A stretch of DNA of 27,158 bases from Lingula anatina (Eukaryota; Brachiopoda; Lingulata; Lingulida; Lingulidae), in NCBI RefSeq assembly GCF_001039355.2, contig NW_019775540.1:302940-330097 (forward strand). Reading direction: 5' to 3'. Numbering within the stretch: position 1 is the first letter of the stretch; every line of letters begins with the position of its first letter. The position numbers and the translations under genes were made by a program. Positions 9,254 through 20,753 of the stretch are shown in pieces. A model generated the notes under the pieces. The model saw nothing but the letters and a program-made list of their open reading frames with translations. It did no database searches and had not been told where the DNA came from.

Positions 9254-10468
9254 AATTCGTAAAACTTCGTTACCGGTATGCATTGTGGGGAAAAATAGTT
9301 GACAAAATGTGTCAGTAAAATAAACGTGCATCCTGTACTGCGCCTTTGTTTGTTACTATTAAAAACTTTTATATTGAAAATTATCCAAAACGGTTGTTTT
9401 TAAAAATCTTTCTTATAAGAACAGCTGAAACCTTCGTTTCTAAAATTTCCCAATACTAGCAAAGGATAAATGTAAAATTTTACATTATTTACAAAAAAAA
9501 GCTTGATTTATCACTCTCTGTCGCTAGAGATTTAGAATAAGGAGGATTCGCAAATAAATCTTTATTTTCACTTTTTTCATCTTAACGTGGACCTACATAT
9601 TGAAAATGAGTGTATTTATGCACATATTAGCCGTATTAAAATTTAGTATATACAGGGTATATTATATCTTCAAGTCAGACCTACGTGTACTAGTAACTGT
9701 TTGGATAAAGGCCCACATGAAGTTGAAAGAAAAGGCCCGATTGTGTTTGTTTTTGCGAACAAATACCTGTACCTGTATTAGTACCAAACAAACCAAACAA
9801 AAGTAAAATACTTTATAGATCTAGTATCGTTAATGCATAATTGTATAAGGCTGTTGCATTGAACAGGTCGTTGCATTGTATTGGATTTGTTAATTTTCTA
9901 TGAGCACCTGAGCGTATTGACGCTACTTTTTACAATGAAAATTGGCGTCACACCACAAAAGATAACGGCTGAGAAAATGGGTCAGCCTTAATGCTAATTT
10001 GCAAAGATCCGTCCGGGATGCCGCAAGAAGGGCGCGCTGCGTTGTTGAGAAGTACCTAGCTCTTTCTAGCATTGGCTACAAGTATACCGGGGGAGTACAT
10101 CGTAGCCCTTTTTAAAGAAGTTATTTTATGCAAACATAAAAAGTAAGTTGTTTGAAATTAGCTAAATGTAGAATATTTTGACAATACTTTGAAGCTTACT
10201 AGGTGTAGTGATGCATTGCCGACATTTTGTACATTGTAGTACATGTGCATGAACGGGTAGGCGTCTCTTACTTATTGATTTTAATACGCATAAATATATC
10301 AGACAACAAGCAGAGCAGACGAAATGCACGTGTGTCCGGATCCTCAGTATATCACTTTGGGTGAGAGTGGTAGTTTTTGCGAGAATTCCCCTCCGTCAAT
10401 TTCAGATTTGTCAAAATAGGAGCCTACTGACTTTCGGCGTCTAGATTGGACTCGATTTTAGGACAATA
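9254..10468. other. Non-coding intergenic
   Basis: Open frames here are short, AT-biased and show no recognisable protein similarity. No RNA gene or repeat is seen. Confidence 0.5.
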
Positions 10469-10552
10469 CCCCCCCCCCCGGACAATTCTCCCCCCTCCCC
10501 CCGGACTATTCCCCCCAGACAACCCCCCCCCCCCCAGGGCAATCCCCCCCAA
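10462..10552. repeat. Degenerate C-rich tandem array (GGACAATnCCCCC)
   Basis: Four to five imperfect units of a GGACAAT/GGGCAAT core followed by runs of 6-13 C are present. The plus strand could form an i-motif and the minus strand a G-quadruplex. It lies about 650 bp before the HEPN exon. The unit lengths are irregular, as expected of slippage. Confidence 0.75.
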
Positions 10553-11174
10553 GAAATATATATATTTATATACAAATATAAAGTAGAAAGTGTAAAATTT
10601 AAGACATTTCATTCGTGTTATTAATATTTCTAGTGTGATAATACAACTTTATCATGTAACAAATTATTTTATAGCAAATTCTTTTCTCATTGAGCACAAG
10701 TACATGTACTAATTAAAATATAACCACCTATCCTTCAGTTAAAGGTGGAGTAAAGAGATGAACAGTTAAACAGATATTTTGTGAATATTAGTGTGATGGG
10801 TGGTGGGTAGTGGTCAAGCAATTTAAAGTGACAAATAGTCAACGGGATACCTGGATAAGCGAGAAAATCTGTTTACCCCACCTCTCCCTAGTTTGGTAGC
10901 TGTCACAGTTTGATAGTTGGTTCCTTCCCTTGTATGGGTACCCTTTTTGCAATGTACATAAATACATTGGGGTGGCTTTTTTTGATAGTATTTTAATTGT
11001 ACAGGTTGTCGCATACATGTACATGTAGGCCCTACAGTAACACTACATACCTGTACGTACTTGCATGGCACATCGGCATTTTGTGCTATTTGTAGTAGGA
11101 ATTCTAATGTTTTTATAAAATATTCTATAAATTGACCCTAAACGCAAATACTATAATGTTGCAAATCCTTTCAG
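10553..11174. other. Upstream region or 5' intron of the HEPN-NACHT gene
   Basis: No coding exon is visible. The stretch ends in a clear acceptor (AAATCCTTTCAG, ending at 11174), so at least its right end is intronic and a non-coding first exon lies somewhere upstream. Confidence 0.5.
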
Positions 11175-11196
11175 GTAAAGAGTGACGTACAATATC

Positions 11197-11896
11197 ATGG
11201 ATTCGTGTGGCGAAGAAAGAAGACATTTTATTCTGATGTGTAGGCTATTGCTGGACTGCGGGACCGAGGCAGTAAGAGAGGTTTTTGATAAAATTCACCC
11301 TCCAGTGACCCTCCCAGTGATACTCTTCAGAAATAAATGCCATTTGTTGAGACTGCGTACGAAGCATGTTTTAACAAAGCCCCAGTGGACAAAACTGTAC
11401 CCGGCCACAAATACATTTGGACAGTCAAAGGACTTTGACATAACTCTTCTTTTTATTTTGTTGAGAAATGTGTGCAATCTTTCTCCGCCAGCCAATGGCT
11501 GGGACCAGCTACCAAAGGCAGGTGACACGGGAGTAGTCGACGACTTGGCAAGACTGAAGTGGTGCAGGAACCATTTGTACGCGCACGTGGAGAGCTCAAA
11601 ACTTCCGGAGACTTCGTTCAACACTTACTTTCCAGTAATACAACAGGCTATACTTCGCCTCGGTGGCCCGCACTGGCAAAGCAAGATCCTCGCTTTAGAG
11701 ACAGATCCATTGACTGAAAATGAGGAGACATATCTTAATGTGATCCGAGATTGGTACAAGCAAGACCAGGAAGCCAAGATTATGTTGGAGAGGCTCCACC
11801 AGCAGGGAGAGAATCTGGCAATGACGGTCCAAAAACAATCCGATCAAATCGCAGAGCTCGCGACTAGAGTGGAGGAAATACTGGTGGAAGTGAAAG
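11197..11896 (+). CDS. HEPN (DZIP3-type) plus coiled-coil exon of a HEPN-NACHT-LRR receptor
   Basis: This exon encodes residues 1-233. An acceptor ends at 11174, an in-frame TAA sits at 11176-11178, and the first ATG is 11197, so the start is well defined and preceded by a 5'-UTR intron. Residues about 15-165 match the DZIP3-type HEPN family as I know it: CRLLLDCGTEAVREVF near the start, the HEPN motif R124-N-x4-H130 in KWCRNHLYAHVE, then FNTYFPVIQQAILRLGG and LTENEETYLNVIRDW. HEPN domains with this R-x4-6-H motif are often metal-independent RNases, though DZIP3-type activity is not established. Residues about 185-233 are a predicted coiled coil. The donor AAAG|GTAAAA leaves phase 1, matching the NACHT exon. 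Read without splicing it stops at 11910, giving a stand-alone 238-aa protein as an alternative. Confidence 0.85.
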
Positions 11897-12641
11897 GTAA
11901 AAACACTTGAATTTTTTTACACCAACCTTTTGCCGTAAAATTATTTTTATAATTATACCTTTTCTCAAAGGCGTAAAGAAGGTGTTTTTCAAAGGTGTAA
12001 AGTTGTAGATACAACATTTACTAAATTTACTGATGTATTTACTACACTTATTGACTTAAAAGAGACACGAAATTATTTCCATTTCAACGTAAATACATCA
12101 GGAAGAAACACTATTATTTATTGATAAACTGATATTGCGTATTTTCTAAGGCTGGGATTAATTAATAGAGCAAACTTAATTTCAAATAACAGCAAGTTTT
12201 AGCTAATAATAAAAAAAAAGAGCTACCAAGAATATAGCACATGTAACCTTTATAAAATTACATTCCCTGCTTCTAATTTGTTCATCAGTCATATGCCGGT
12301 AGTCATATATATGAACCCGTGTTTCAAGGTCAGCATATTTTTCAATATGTCAACCTAGCTTTTCAGTACAGTAACATATCATAATCGGGCACAAACAAAT
12401 AAAGAAATCTAACACACCTTGTTGACTGTCGGGCTGGTATGAAAAGAAAGTAAACAATACACCGTTGCGACAGAAAATCTCTGCGAACACGTAAAAAATA
12501 AGATGCAGGTTTAAGTTTGTTCATATTAGCTTAATTCCAAACTAGTTCTGATTTATTATCTAGTGTACTTTTAAAGTAAAGCCACATCGTGTTCTAAAAT
12601 CAGCTTGATCAGACCATTTTCCAGAATTATCTTTTTTGTCT

Positions 12642-12642
12642 T

Positions 12643-12681
<39 letters not shown>

Positions 12682-12683
12682 TT
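12642..12683 (+). repeat. (ATTT)n microsatellite
   Basis: About ten uninterrupted TTTA/ATTT units lie inside the HEPN-NACHT intron. Confidence 0.85.
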
Positions 12684-12910
12684 CTACTTTTTTTAGCATA
12701 TATTTTCCTTTTTTTTCTTTTTGAATTTATACATTTTTGTGAAATGTTCATCTTTCACATATTGGCATTCCCAGGGAGTGGCTTTGCACTTCCATGGGCC
12801 TGAATACCTATGCTGATCACTCTTTCCAAATATTTATGTTATCTGCAGTGCATAATTGAAAATTGGTGGTGATTATGCTGTAAAGCATTATGCAATATTG
12901 CATAATATTT

Positions 12911-13054
12911 GAAGAAAACACTTATGATACCATACTGACCATTAATGAAGAAAACACTTATGATACCATGCTGACCATTAATGAAGAAAACACTTATGAT
13001 ACCATTCTGACGATTAATGAAGAAAATACTTATGATACCATACTGACCATTAAT
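12911..13054 (+). repeat. 36-bp minisatellite, four copies, open in one plus-strand frame
   Basis: Four head-to-tail 36-bp units begin at 12911, 12947, 12983 and 13019, followed by a decayed partial copy. In the plus-strand frame that contains 12890-13075 each unit encodes the 12-mer EENTYDTILTIN; the other two plus frames have stops. Relative to the first unit, the four base differences are at 12970 (A to G, Ile to Met), 13006 and 13012 (both synonymous), and 13027 (C to T, synonymous). All four are third codon positions. No convincing acceptor or donor flanks the block, so it is annotated as an intronic repeat. Confidence 0.85.
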
Positions 13055-13379
13055 GAAAAACCGTGTTACTTATGATTTTCAAGATTACAGAAAAAATTCA
13101 TAGGACTGTTATACAGTTTAGAATGGCCTGATTGCTTTTTTCTGGAAGTTATGCAGTTTTTTCAGCATATCCCTTACGAAAATTTCCTATAGGATTTCCT
13201 ATAAGANTTTCATTTTGAATCATTACTGGTGTTGTTACCTGAAGGCTGGCCAAATGAATGATCGATGAGTTTTAAAATGGGAAATATCAATATTATTCTT
13301 TCATAATAATGAATACAGTATTTTCAATTTGGCATTTTAAATGACCAGACTACTAAATATCGCTTCGATACTCCGACGT

Positions 13380-14090
13380 AGCGGCAACTTCTCGTTTTGT
13401 TCCATAATCCGATCAAGGCAGTGGTAAATGAGTGGACTATTCCATTTTTTAGCAATATTTGTGTTTAAAAGTAAAAGACCAACTAAATATGAATAACAAC
13501 TGCTGTTATGTTCATTGATATTCGCAATATAATGCGCATTTGCCGTTTTATTGTCTTTAATAGACCCCCTGCGCTACATATTGCCTTGCATCTTATCTAA
13601 CAAACTCTGACGCAACGTTATCTGCGCACTTCCGGTTTTGTTCCATAATCCGGGGTTTGAGAACAACAAGAAGTTAACCATTATTTTAGCGTTTTTCTCC
13701 AATAGTAACCCCAATCATATGGATTAAGCTTTACAAGATAGTAAATAAAGCTCTATCGTAGCTACATGCAAAGTATTAGAGGTTAGATTACGTTCATTTT
13801 TATACGCAGACTGTGCAAAGCTGAAAAACGTCAAATATCGTTCCATAATCCGGGGTCGAGGTCTATGTATTTATTTTGTGCTTTTTAGCATATTCTATAC
13901 TACCGGTATATGCAATCCAGATGACACATTTCAAGGAAAGCTAATAAGCCAATTGTCTTCAAACTTACAGGATTTATCAATATTGATAAAATACAGATCG
14001 AGCTTTTCTTTTTTATTGGTTTTTGTTTTCAGCATACGTTATACTATATATATATACAATACAGATACCACATTTCAAGGGTAACTGTTT
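13380..14090 (+). repeat. Degenerate tandem units around GTTCCATAATCCG
   Basis: The 13-mer GTTCCATAATCCG recurs at 13399-13411, 13640-13652 and 13840-13852, spaced 241 and 200 bp apart. Each is followed some 40-50 bp later by a TTTTAGC-like block. A further related pair, AGCATAnnnTATACTA to CACATTTCAAGG at 13887 and 14031 (offset 144 bp), suggests a fourth partial unit. Similarity between units is weak outside these words. Confidence 0.55.
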
Positions 14091-14347
14091 AACCTATTTT
14101 GACTTTCAAACTCACACGACTGATGAATATGACATAGGTACAGGTCAAGTTTGAAAACCTGTTGGATATTTAAAAAGTTTTTTTTTTTTTTGTATTACTG
14201 CACCAAATTGGCAAAATAACATTTTTGTGCATCATTATTTTCTGCTTTTTTTGTCTGTTAACAACGTTGCTGCCTTGTTTTCACTTACAGTTATAACTTC
14301 TTACATCCGGGTTGTTCACATACAAAGACTTCTTTTTTTATTTTCAG

Positions 14348-17300
14348 GGCCTATAGATGCATCAAAATCACCCATCAATGGCCAATCCTACATGTATGAA
14401 CTAACCTGTCCCCCTGCCAATAGCCTGGCCAGTCGACCTCGGTGGTGGGCCAAAGTAGCCGAAATCCTGAAGGATCTATACCTGGACCTTTTTACAGATA
14501 TTCAACCTCTTCCTTGGCTGGATGAGTTCAAGTTTCAGTTTTATGAAGTGTATACAGATTTAGAAATCAAGAGAAAATATAGATCTGGTCCTTCGGGAGA
14601 GCGAGAAGAAGATCTCACTGAAGCTAGTAATATGTTTGCTAGAGAAAGCTCTGGGAGGCAGCCTTGTCGTGTAAGAGTGGAGGGGGAACCTGGTGTAGGC
14701 AAAACCTTGTATTGTCACAAAGTTGCATATGACTGGGCGCGGGGTCTTTACCCGCAGTTTGAACTAGTCTTTTTGTTAGAATGCAAAAATATGAGAAATT
14801 CTCTTGTCGAGACATGTTTTGATCAGTTACTTCCAGAAGACCTTTTGATGCAGCTGGGCTACACGCAAACCATTGATTATAAGGAAGTCTTGGAGGAGCT
14901 AGCAAAGCATCAAGAACATGTTTTGTTTATCTTTGATGCTTATGATGAACTCCCCGAACACAAAAAGTCCGACATCCTCAACTTTGACGTCGATAAAGTT
15001 GTGCATTCTAAATTATTGCGAAAAAGCACCGTCCTAATTACATCTCGGCCGTATGAATGTAACGAAGATCTTAAGGCGTGTGAGGTATTTTATTCCATCA
15101 ACGGGTTTTCAGAAACCAACAGAGATGCCTACGTCTTAAAACACTTCCAAGACGACCCAAAATCTGGGCAAAATTTGCTGCAAAAATTGTCAGAACAACG
15201 AAATGTGTCTGAAATATCCTGCAACCCTTTGAATTTAGTTTTGCTTTGCTTGGTATGGTCAGTTCATCAAAGGTCTCTTCCTGATACAATCAGCAGATTG
15301 TATTGGGAAATATCTGTTTACATAATTAAAAGATATTGTGAACGTAACAAAATAGAAATGTCTGATGAAAACATACCAGAAAAAGTGTTGCCCCTCTTAC
15401 AGAAACTTGGGAAATTAGCTTATGACGGCCTGTGTGACAATGACACGATGTCATTTTCAGTGGCAGACATCCGTAGGGGTTACTACAATGTTCAATTTAT
15501 TGAACTAGGGTTTATGAAGAAGGAAAGGAGCTATTCAAAAACGTTTGAATATACAACGTGTTCGTTTTTGCATCGCACGTTCCAAGAAGCACTCTGTGCT
15601 TGGTATGTGTCATTACAGTCCGCCCCAAATGACACTTTCTTTGTTCGATGTGCCAGTGGTCCTTCCAACAGGCTCCTAAGCAGATTTGTTGCAGGGTTCA
15701 TGGCTGAAAAGAGCCAGCCATTGTTCAATGCACTTGCTCAGGCAGTGCAGACTATAGATGCGCCAACTGAGAGTGAAAAATTGATTCGAATTATGAGGGC
15801 AGAATTGACCAAATTGGTTTATGAGAAATTAATGAAGAAGAACGAAAGCGCTGAGTGGCTGGATTTCTTACACAGTGTTGATGCTGATAGGTTATTTCAG
15901 AGCATGGTGAAAGCTGGTATGTTACAGACTATATGTGAATGTTTTTATGAATGCAACAGATATAACTTTCTGGATTGCTTTTCATGTTCGTTTTGGGAGA
16001 TTTTGACTTTGCCCATTAATATGACCTACGAGTTTGAGCAAGGCCTCCGAAAAGTCCTTGAGTATCAAGATAAGCTCCCTCAGCAGGTTCCAAAAATAAT
16101 CAACGTAGTCTGTGGTCAATCAGACGGTGTTTGTGATACCTTAAGTTATGCCTGTGCACAAACGTCCTACTTCAAAAGAGTGAAACAGATCATTACAGGT
16201 TGCAGGTCTGTGGAAACACTTGCGCTTGGGTTATCAGGTGCCAAAGTTGTTGATGGTCTTGCCACACTGGCTAATCTGATATGTGAGGTTATCTCTTCTT
16301 TACCAAATTTGCAAAAGCTTTGTTTGACTAGACTTGACGATACGGTTGGAATGGGTGACCGTTGCAGCACTCCACTATTCGACTACTGCATTTTAGGCCC
16401 CGTGTTTAACACCTTCTCAAACAATCAGTCCACAGTGAGGGCACTTGAAGTGAAGGGTCATTTTAAGCAGGTCCCCTTAGAGTTTTTAAAGAATGCAAAG
16501 AATATTGAGACGCTTTCAATCAGTCTCAATGGAGAAGAAACAGAAGAGAAAAGACCTTTCTGTTCATGTTTGCCATGGCCTTATAAGATGGAACGAGTCA
16601 GTAGAGATTTTATTCCAGAGTTGTGCTCGTTTATGTTGGGCGCAGAGCCAATTAAGAAGTTGGATGTCACGTTTAGAAACTGTACGGTAGATCTCAAAGA
16701 ATTCTGCCGGTTATGCAAAACTAAGGAAACATTCGATCATCTTAGCATGAGTTTTGGCAAAGACGTTACTGTGACTGAGGGTTCTTGGCAAGAGCTTTCA
16801 GCTTTATTACAATCACCTGAAAGTAATCTGTTGGGTTTTAAACTCGATTTAGGGAGGCAATCTTTAGATGAATCAAGTGTGCTTATTTTACTGCTGCCTT
16901 TACAGCACCCACCTCCCTTTCAGGAAGTTGAGCTCTATGGCATTGAGGGTTTTGGTCATAATGCCTCGCCCGTTCTTTCGGCCATAAAGGTACTTGTTGA
17001 ACAAAATAGGGATCTACAGTCACTTGTTGTGGGGTTTGGAGGGCACAACGGAGAAAGAGATGATGAAATCCCAGATAGCATCACGACTGCAATCTTGGAA
17101 ACTCTTGCAGCGATCAGTGAGTCTCACAGCCTGAACAGGTTTGAGATGATTGGCTGGGAAAATATTCCAGGTCTAGGAAATAGAATCAAAACGCTGATTA
17201 CAGCAGTGACCAACCTGATCAAAAGCAGTAAAAGCATCCAAAGATTAGCAGTATCATTCCTAAGTCGAGGTCGAGGTATAATTTATGGTTCATCAGATGT

Positions 17301-17757
17301 CGCCTCGCATAATGTTGGAGAAGAAAATGGCATTCGCCATATTCTTCAGGCTGTTGCCCAGCGCAATAGAACTTTAGTTTCCCTGGAGTTATCTGGCTGG
17401 GATGTAATATACGGTGGTGGAACCGCAGATTTTGTGTCTGATTTGACAGACATAATCAAACAAAATCGGGTTCTTAGAAAGATCTCTGTCCAATTCTTAC
17501 AAAAAGAGAGCGTGTTATTTCATGAGGCTTCAGCAAAAGCACTGCTTGCAGCTCTACCAAAGGACGATGCCTTAGAGTCTTTTGTGTTGGACGGGCTGGT
17601 AGTCTCGCCCAAAGTTTTGGCACTATTCAAGGAATTCCAAAGACCTAAATCACTGAAGAATGCTGAATTCAAATTGATTGCCGAATCTGGTGAAAATTCT
17701 ACATTTGATGAAGCTGTACAGAGTTTGTCGGATTCGGTCATTCAGATGTTTCTGTAG
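14348..17757 (+). CDS. NACHT-LRR exon of the HEPN-NACHT-LRR receptor
   Basis: This single 3410-bp exon encodes residues 234-1369 after splicing to the HEPN exon. The acceptor TTTATTTTCAG|GGCC starts in phase 1, matching the HEPN donor. A pre-NACHT segment ends in FYEVYTDLEI. The NACHT STAND NTPase has Walker A GEPGVGKT (14683-14706, residues 346-353), Walker B IFDAYDEL (D430, DE433-434), and sensor LITSRPYE (about 464). It is followed by CNPLNLVLLCLVW and the winged-helix FLHRTFQEALCAWY (about 640). From about 855 on, repeated L-x-L units (LALGLSG, LEVKGHF, LSISLNG, LDVTF, LVVGFGG, LAVSFLS, LELSGWD) indicate degenerate ribonuclease-inhibitor-like LRRs. Such NLRs are cytosolic ligand-gated oligomerising sensors. 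The encoding of NACHT-LRR in one large exon is typical of expanded invertebrate NLR families. The ligand is unknown. It could be a separate gene from the HEPN exon, but the phases argue for one. Confidence 0.87.
14683..14706 (+). other. NACHT Walker A (P-loop)
   Basis: GEPGVGKT is intact, with Walker B DAYDE at 14935-14949. Both are competent for nucleotide binding and hydrolysis by NACHT rules. Confidence 0.85.
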
Positions 17758-18317
17758 GTGAAAATGTCTATTGTTTTACTTTTTGGGTGATATTTCAGGA
17801 AAACTTGTTAAGTTCAATTTCCCCAGACTTTAGAATGTAAGTTAAATATTGCAAAGGGAAGTTGATGTGCATTATTAAAAATCCTTTGTTGAAACTATCA
17901 CATTTGGTACAATGGCTATGATCTTACATTATTGATGAATGTACAATTTTGAGATGTTCAACGCCATGTATCATTGAAATACATAAACAACAGATTGATG
18001 TGAACATCAGAAATATTTTTATAAAATATATTTGAACTCATTGCTTTATACTTGAAGAATTTCTCACATTATACCTGTAAAATAGCATGTTGACTTAGCG
18101 GTTGCACTAGTATTTCTGATCTTCTTTTGCTGGTTTTTGTAATGAATTTTTTAAATTGCAAATATTTCTTATATGGTCTTCATCATTTACGCCCATGCAG
18201 TATGCAAGCGTCAGTTTTATGAACTGCAAGCCAAATTGAATTTGTAAGCTTCAAAGTTTTATGAATTTATAACTAATATAGTATGAGTCCCAATTAAAGG
18301 TGTCCAGATTTGGAAGA

Positions 18318-18323
18318 AATAAA
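18318..18323 (+). terminator. Candidate poly(A) signal of the HEPN-NACHT-LRR gene
   Basis: AATAAA lies 560 bp after the stop codon and is followed by a T/GT-rich stretch (TTTTTTGTTTTGTTTTG), the usual downstream element. Weaker ATTAAA forms occur at about 17873 and 18293. Confidence 0.5.
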
Positions 18324-18345
18324 CATTTAAACACTTATTTTTTGT

Positions 18346-20164
18346 TTTGTTTTGTTTTTAGTGCATGATTAAAAAAGAGTGCTCTGGTCATTTTGTTTCG
18401 CGGAGAAAAGGTATACTTTAATCAAAATAAAACTTTGACCAGATACTGAGATAGCACATGGTGGTATATCCTGTAGGCCTACCTGTAAACAGGTCTGTTT
18501 GTGATTGAAGAGTAGGAGGCATAAGAAATGTAATAATTAATTATAACAGCCCAAATCCCGTCTAAGAAATGAAAATGTGTACATTGCAGTGTTATTTCAA
18601 GTGCTGAACGTTTAAAAACAGTATTTGTAAGGCGCATGGTTTCCTTCTGCACCTGTACAATATAGCCTAATATGCAGGTCTGCTTCATATTAGTGACCTT
18701 ACAAGTATATGCTCTAAATACATCTATGTGGACGTGAAAATCAGTGAACTGAAAAGCATTTTTATTATTCTGCGATCAGTTCAAAGCTTTTTAGTAATGG
18801 GTGTAACCATTTTTCGAAAGTAAAACAACTTTTTGTTATATCCCATCCCCAACCCAACCCCCTCTCTATTAAAACGTGATTACAGCGGTGACTGTTTAGG
18901 AAACCAACAACCAAAGTCAGTAATAAGAAGAAATAGTGTTCATACTGTTCCACAAACATTCTTAAAGTATATGCAAAATTTGTAACATTAACCATTATTG
19001 TTAATATCAAGGTAAAATGACTGTGTACCTGACAGTGTATCGTTATACGTATTGTATGCAAATCATTTCGTTCTCCAGGCAGCAATAATAATTTTAATCT
19101 CCCAAGACGATACATACATGTACGTTTCTGCATGCCTGTCAAAGACTTTATGGTTTATAATCATATATTGCCGGGACGTTCATTCTGAGTCGGTAGCATG
19201 CATAGGCCTAGTGCTATTATTTTATAGAGGTCTGTGTAATAAATAAATAAATAAATAAATAAATAAGTAAACATCCAACTGTGACATATTGCTTTATTTC
19301 ATGTTTAAGAAAATTAACAACAAGGAACGCCGCATAAAAGATATATGCGTTACCTTAAGATAAAACACAACAAAAAAAAAATCAAAATCACTTATCAAAA
19401 TATACTATTTAAATGTAGGTTACAACTTCTTGACCTATGCAACCGAAAAAAAAAACTACTTGTACACTGTGTATTAATTAAGCGTGTACCAAAACATGTT
19501 TTCACACGAAGGTTATTAAAACTCTGAAAACACACGTCGTATCTATGGAAAATTTTCATCGCACATTCAAGCATTAATACAAGACCCTATAGTATATTTT
19601 ACCGTTTAAGGTTATAGGCCTACTTCAAGGTTATACCTGCATATTATTTATTTAACGGGCACATCATAGATGTTCTTCAACATTAAGAAACATGGCAGAT
19701 ACCTGTGTGACCGATACATACGTCACCAACTAAATAAGCACGAAATCACTCTTACAATGTTAGCTCTGTGTAGTACATGTACCTGTACATGTACTGTAAC
19801 GTGTTTTCTGGCTGCCATCGTTTGAAATTAATTATTATTATTATTATTTTTTTTTTGAGAACAAGTAAATCAAGCAGTTTTTGAAAATTGCTAGACTGAT
19901 TGTAAGAAAAGTTCCAGTTGCACAAACAATTCTTCCGCTCGCGTACTTTTAATACAATAAAAAAATTAAAGTGGCCCTACTACGTACAGGCCTACATGTA
20001 CAGTGTACTCAGGTACCTAGAATGAGTCATAGCCGGCCGTCGTAGCCTACAGAAGGCAACAGAAGTACACAAGTCCGAAATTAGGCGTATCGGTACAAGA
20101 AAGACAGAAAGAATGGTAAGGAAGTTAAAGTAACTTTCGATTCAAAAATGCAAACGCTGAAATA
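18346..20164. other. Non-coding intergenic; (AAAT)n tract 19238-19267
   Basis: No exon is supported. The 125-aa minus-strand frame at 18765-19142 has no recognisable similarity and atypical composition. Palindromic words TAGGCCTA and TACATGTA are frequent here, for example in 19775-20010. Confidence 0.5.
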
Positions 20165-20522
20165 CATTGTTTTGGGTCAGTTATCTGTAAAATTTTAAGT
20201 TGAAAGTGAAACGAGCAGGGCTCACAAAATCTCGCGAGACTTCCCGATATTTATGATGTAAACAGCCGCCATTTCCAAGAGAGTGGAAACATTCAACCCA
20301 TCGAGGTTTAGAGTTAATATCATGTTTCTGACTTCCTGAAGCTTAGAGTATCTCTATACTGATATCCAGATTTAATGGGTGAGTTTTGAGTCTTTGTTGG
20401 ATGGACGATACCCTTAAAAGTGGATTTAATATTTAAAAACTAACCGGAATTCTTGATACCCCCGAAATTCACTTCACGAATCAAGAAATGCTGACCAGTA
20501 TATGTACGGACTAGTGCTTTAA
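20165..20522 (+). promoter_or_regulatory. HROB: HROB promoter and first non-coding exon
   Basis: TCTCGCGAGA (20230-20239) is followed by the YY1-like GCCGCCATTT (20265-20274), a classic TATA-less housekeeping arrangement, and lies 480-520 bp before the HROB ATG. A good donor ATGG|GTGAGT at 20378/20379 suggests a 5'-UTR exon of about 110 bp ending there. A possible acceptor (TGTTTGTCAACAG, ending 20742) lies just before the start codon. The whole block is duplicated at 1570-1912. Confidence 0.6.
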
Positions 20523-20753
20523 CAGTAATGTGGTCGTCTGAAAGTCATGCATGCTTGTAAATAGTATATTCTTTAAGTAACATTTTAGTTACCATGAGAT
20601 TATGTCTCCATGATAACAGCAAGAACTGGGAGGTGACCGAGGGTTCCAGGATGAAGTCCTAGCTGTCTGACACTTTAACACCCATCTAGCTTGTTGTCAA
20701 CTATAGTCTGGGGGTTGTAGAGATCTGTGTGTTTGTCAACAGTTCAGTACACA

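Larger units (their letters stand above)
11897..14347 (+). other. Intron between HEPN and NACHT exons, rich in tandem repeats
   Basis: This 2451-bp intron runs from GTAAAA to TTTATTTTCAG with phase 1 on both sides. It contains an (ATTT)n tract, a 36-bp minisatellite, a diverged array around GTTCCATAATCCG, and the ambiguous base at 13207. A further small exon inside cannot be excluded. Confidence 0.6.

Noticed and set aside
11182-11910. HEPN protein starting at the GTG codon 11182 and ending at 11910
   Set aside because: GTG is not a usual eukaryotic start. The ATG at 11197 follows an in-frame stop, and the donor at 11896/11897 in matching phase supports splicing to the NACHT exon.
12911-13060. 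CRISPR-like array
   Set aside because: The 36-bp units abut with no spacers and lie in a eukaryotic intron, so this is a minisatellite.
14031-14078. 48-bp mini-exon between TTTTCAG and CAAGG|GTAACT in phase 1
   Set aside because: The length and phase fit, but the encoded peptide is low-complexity and the sequence is one copy of a decayed tandem repeat. It is kept only as a possibility for RNA evidence to settle.
18765-19142. 125-aa minus-strand open frame
   Set aside because: It has no recognisable domain and no splice or repeat context, and it contains TA-rich intergenic words.
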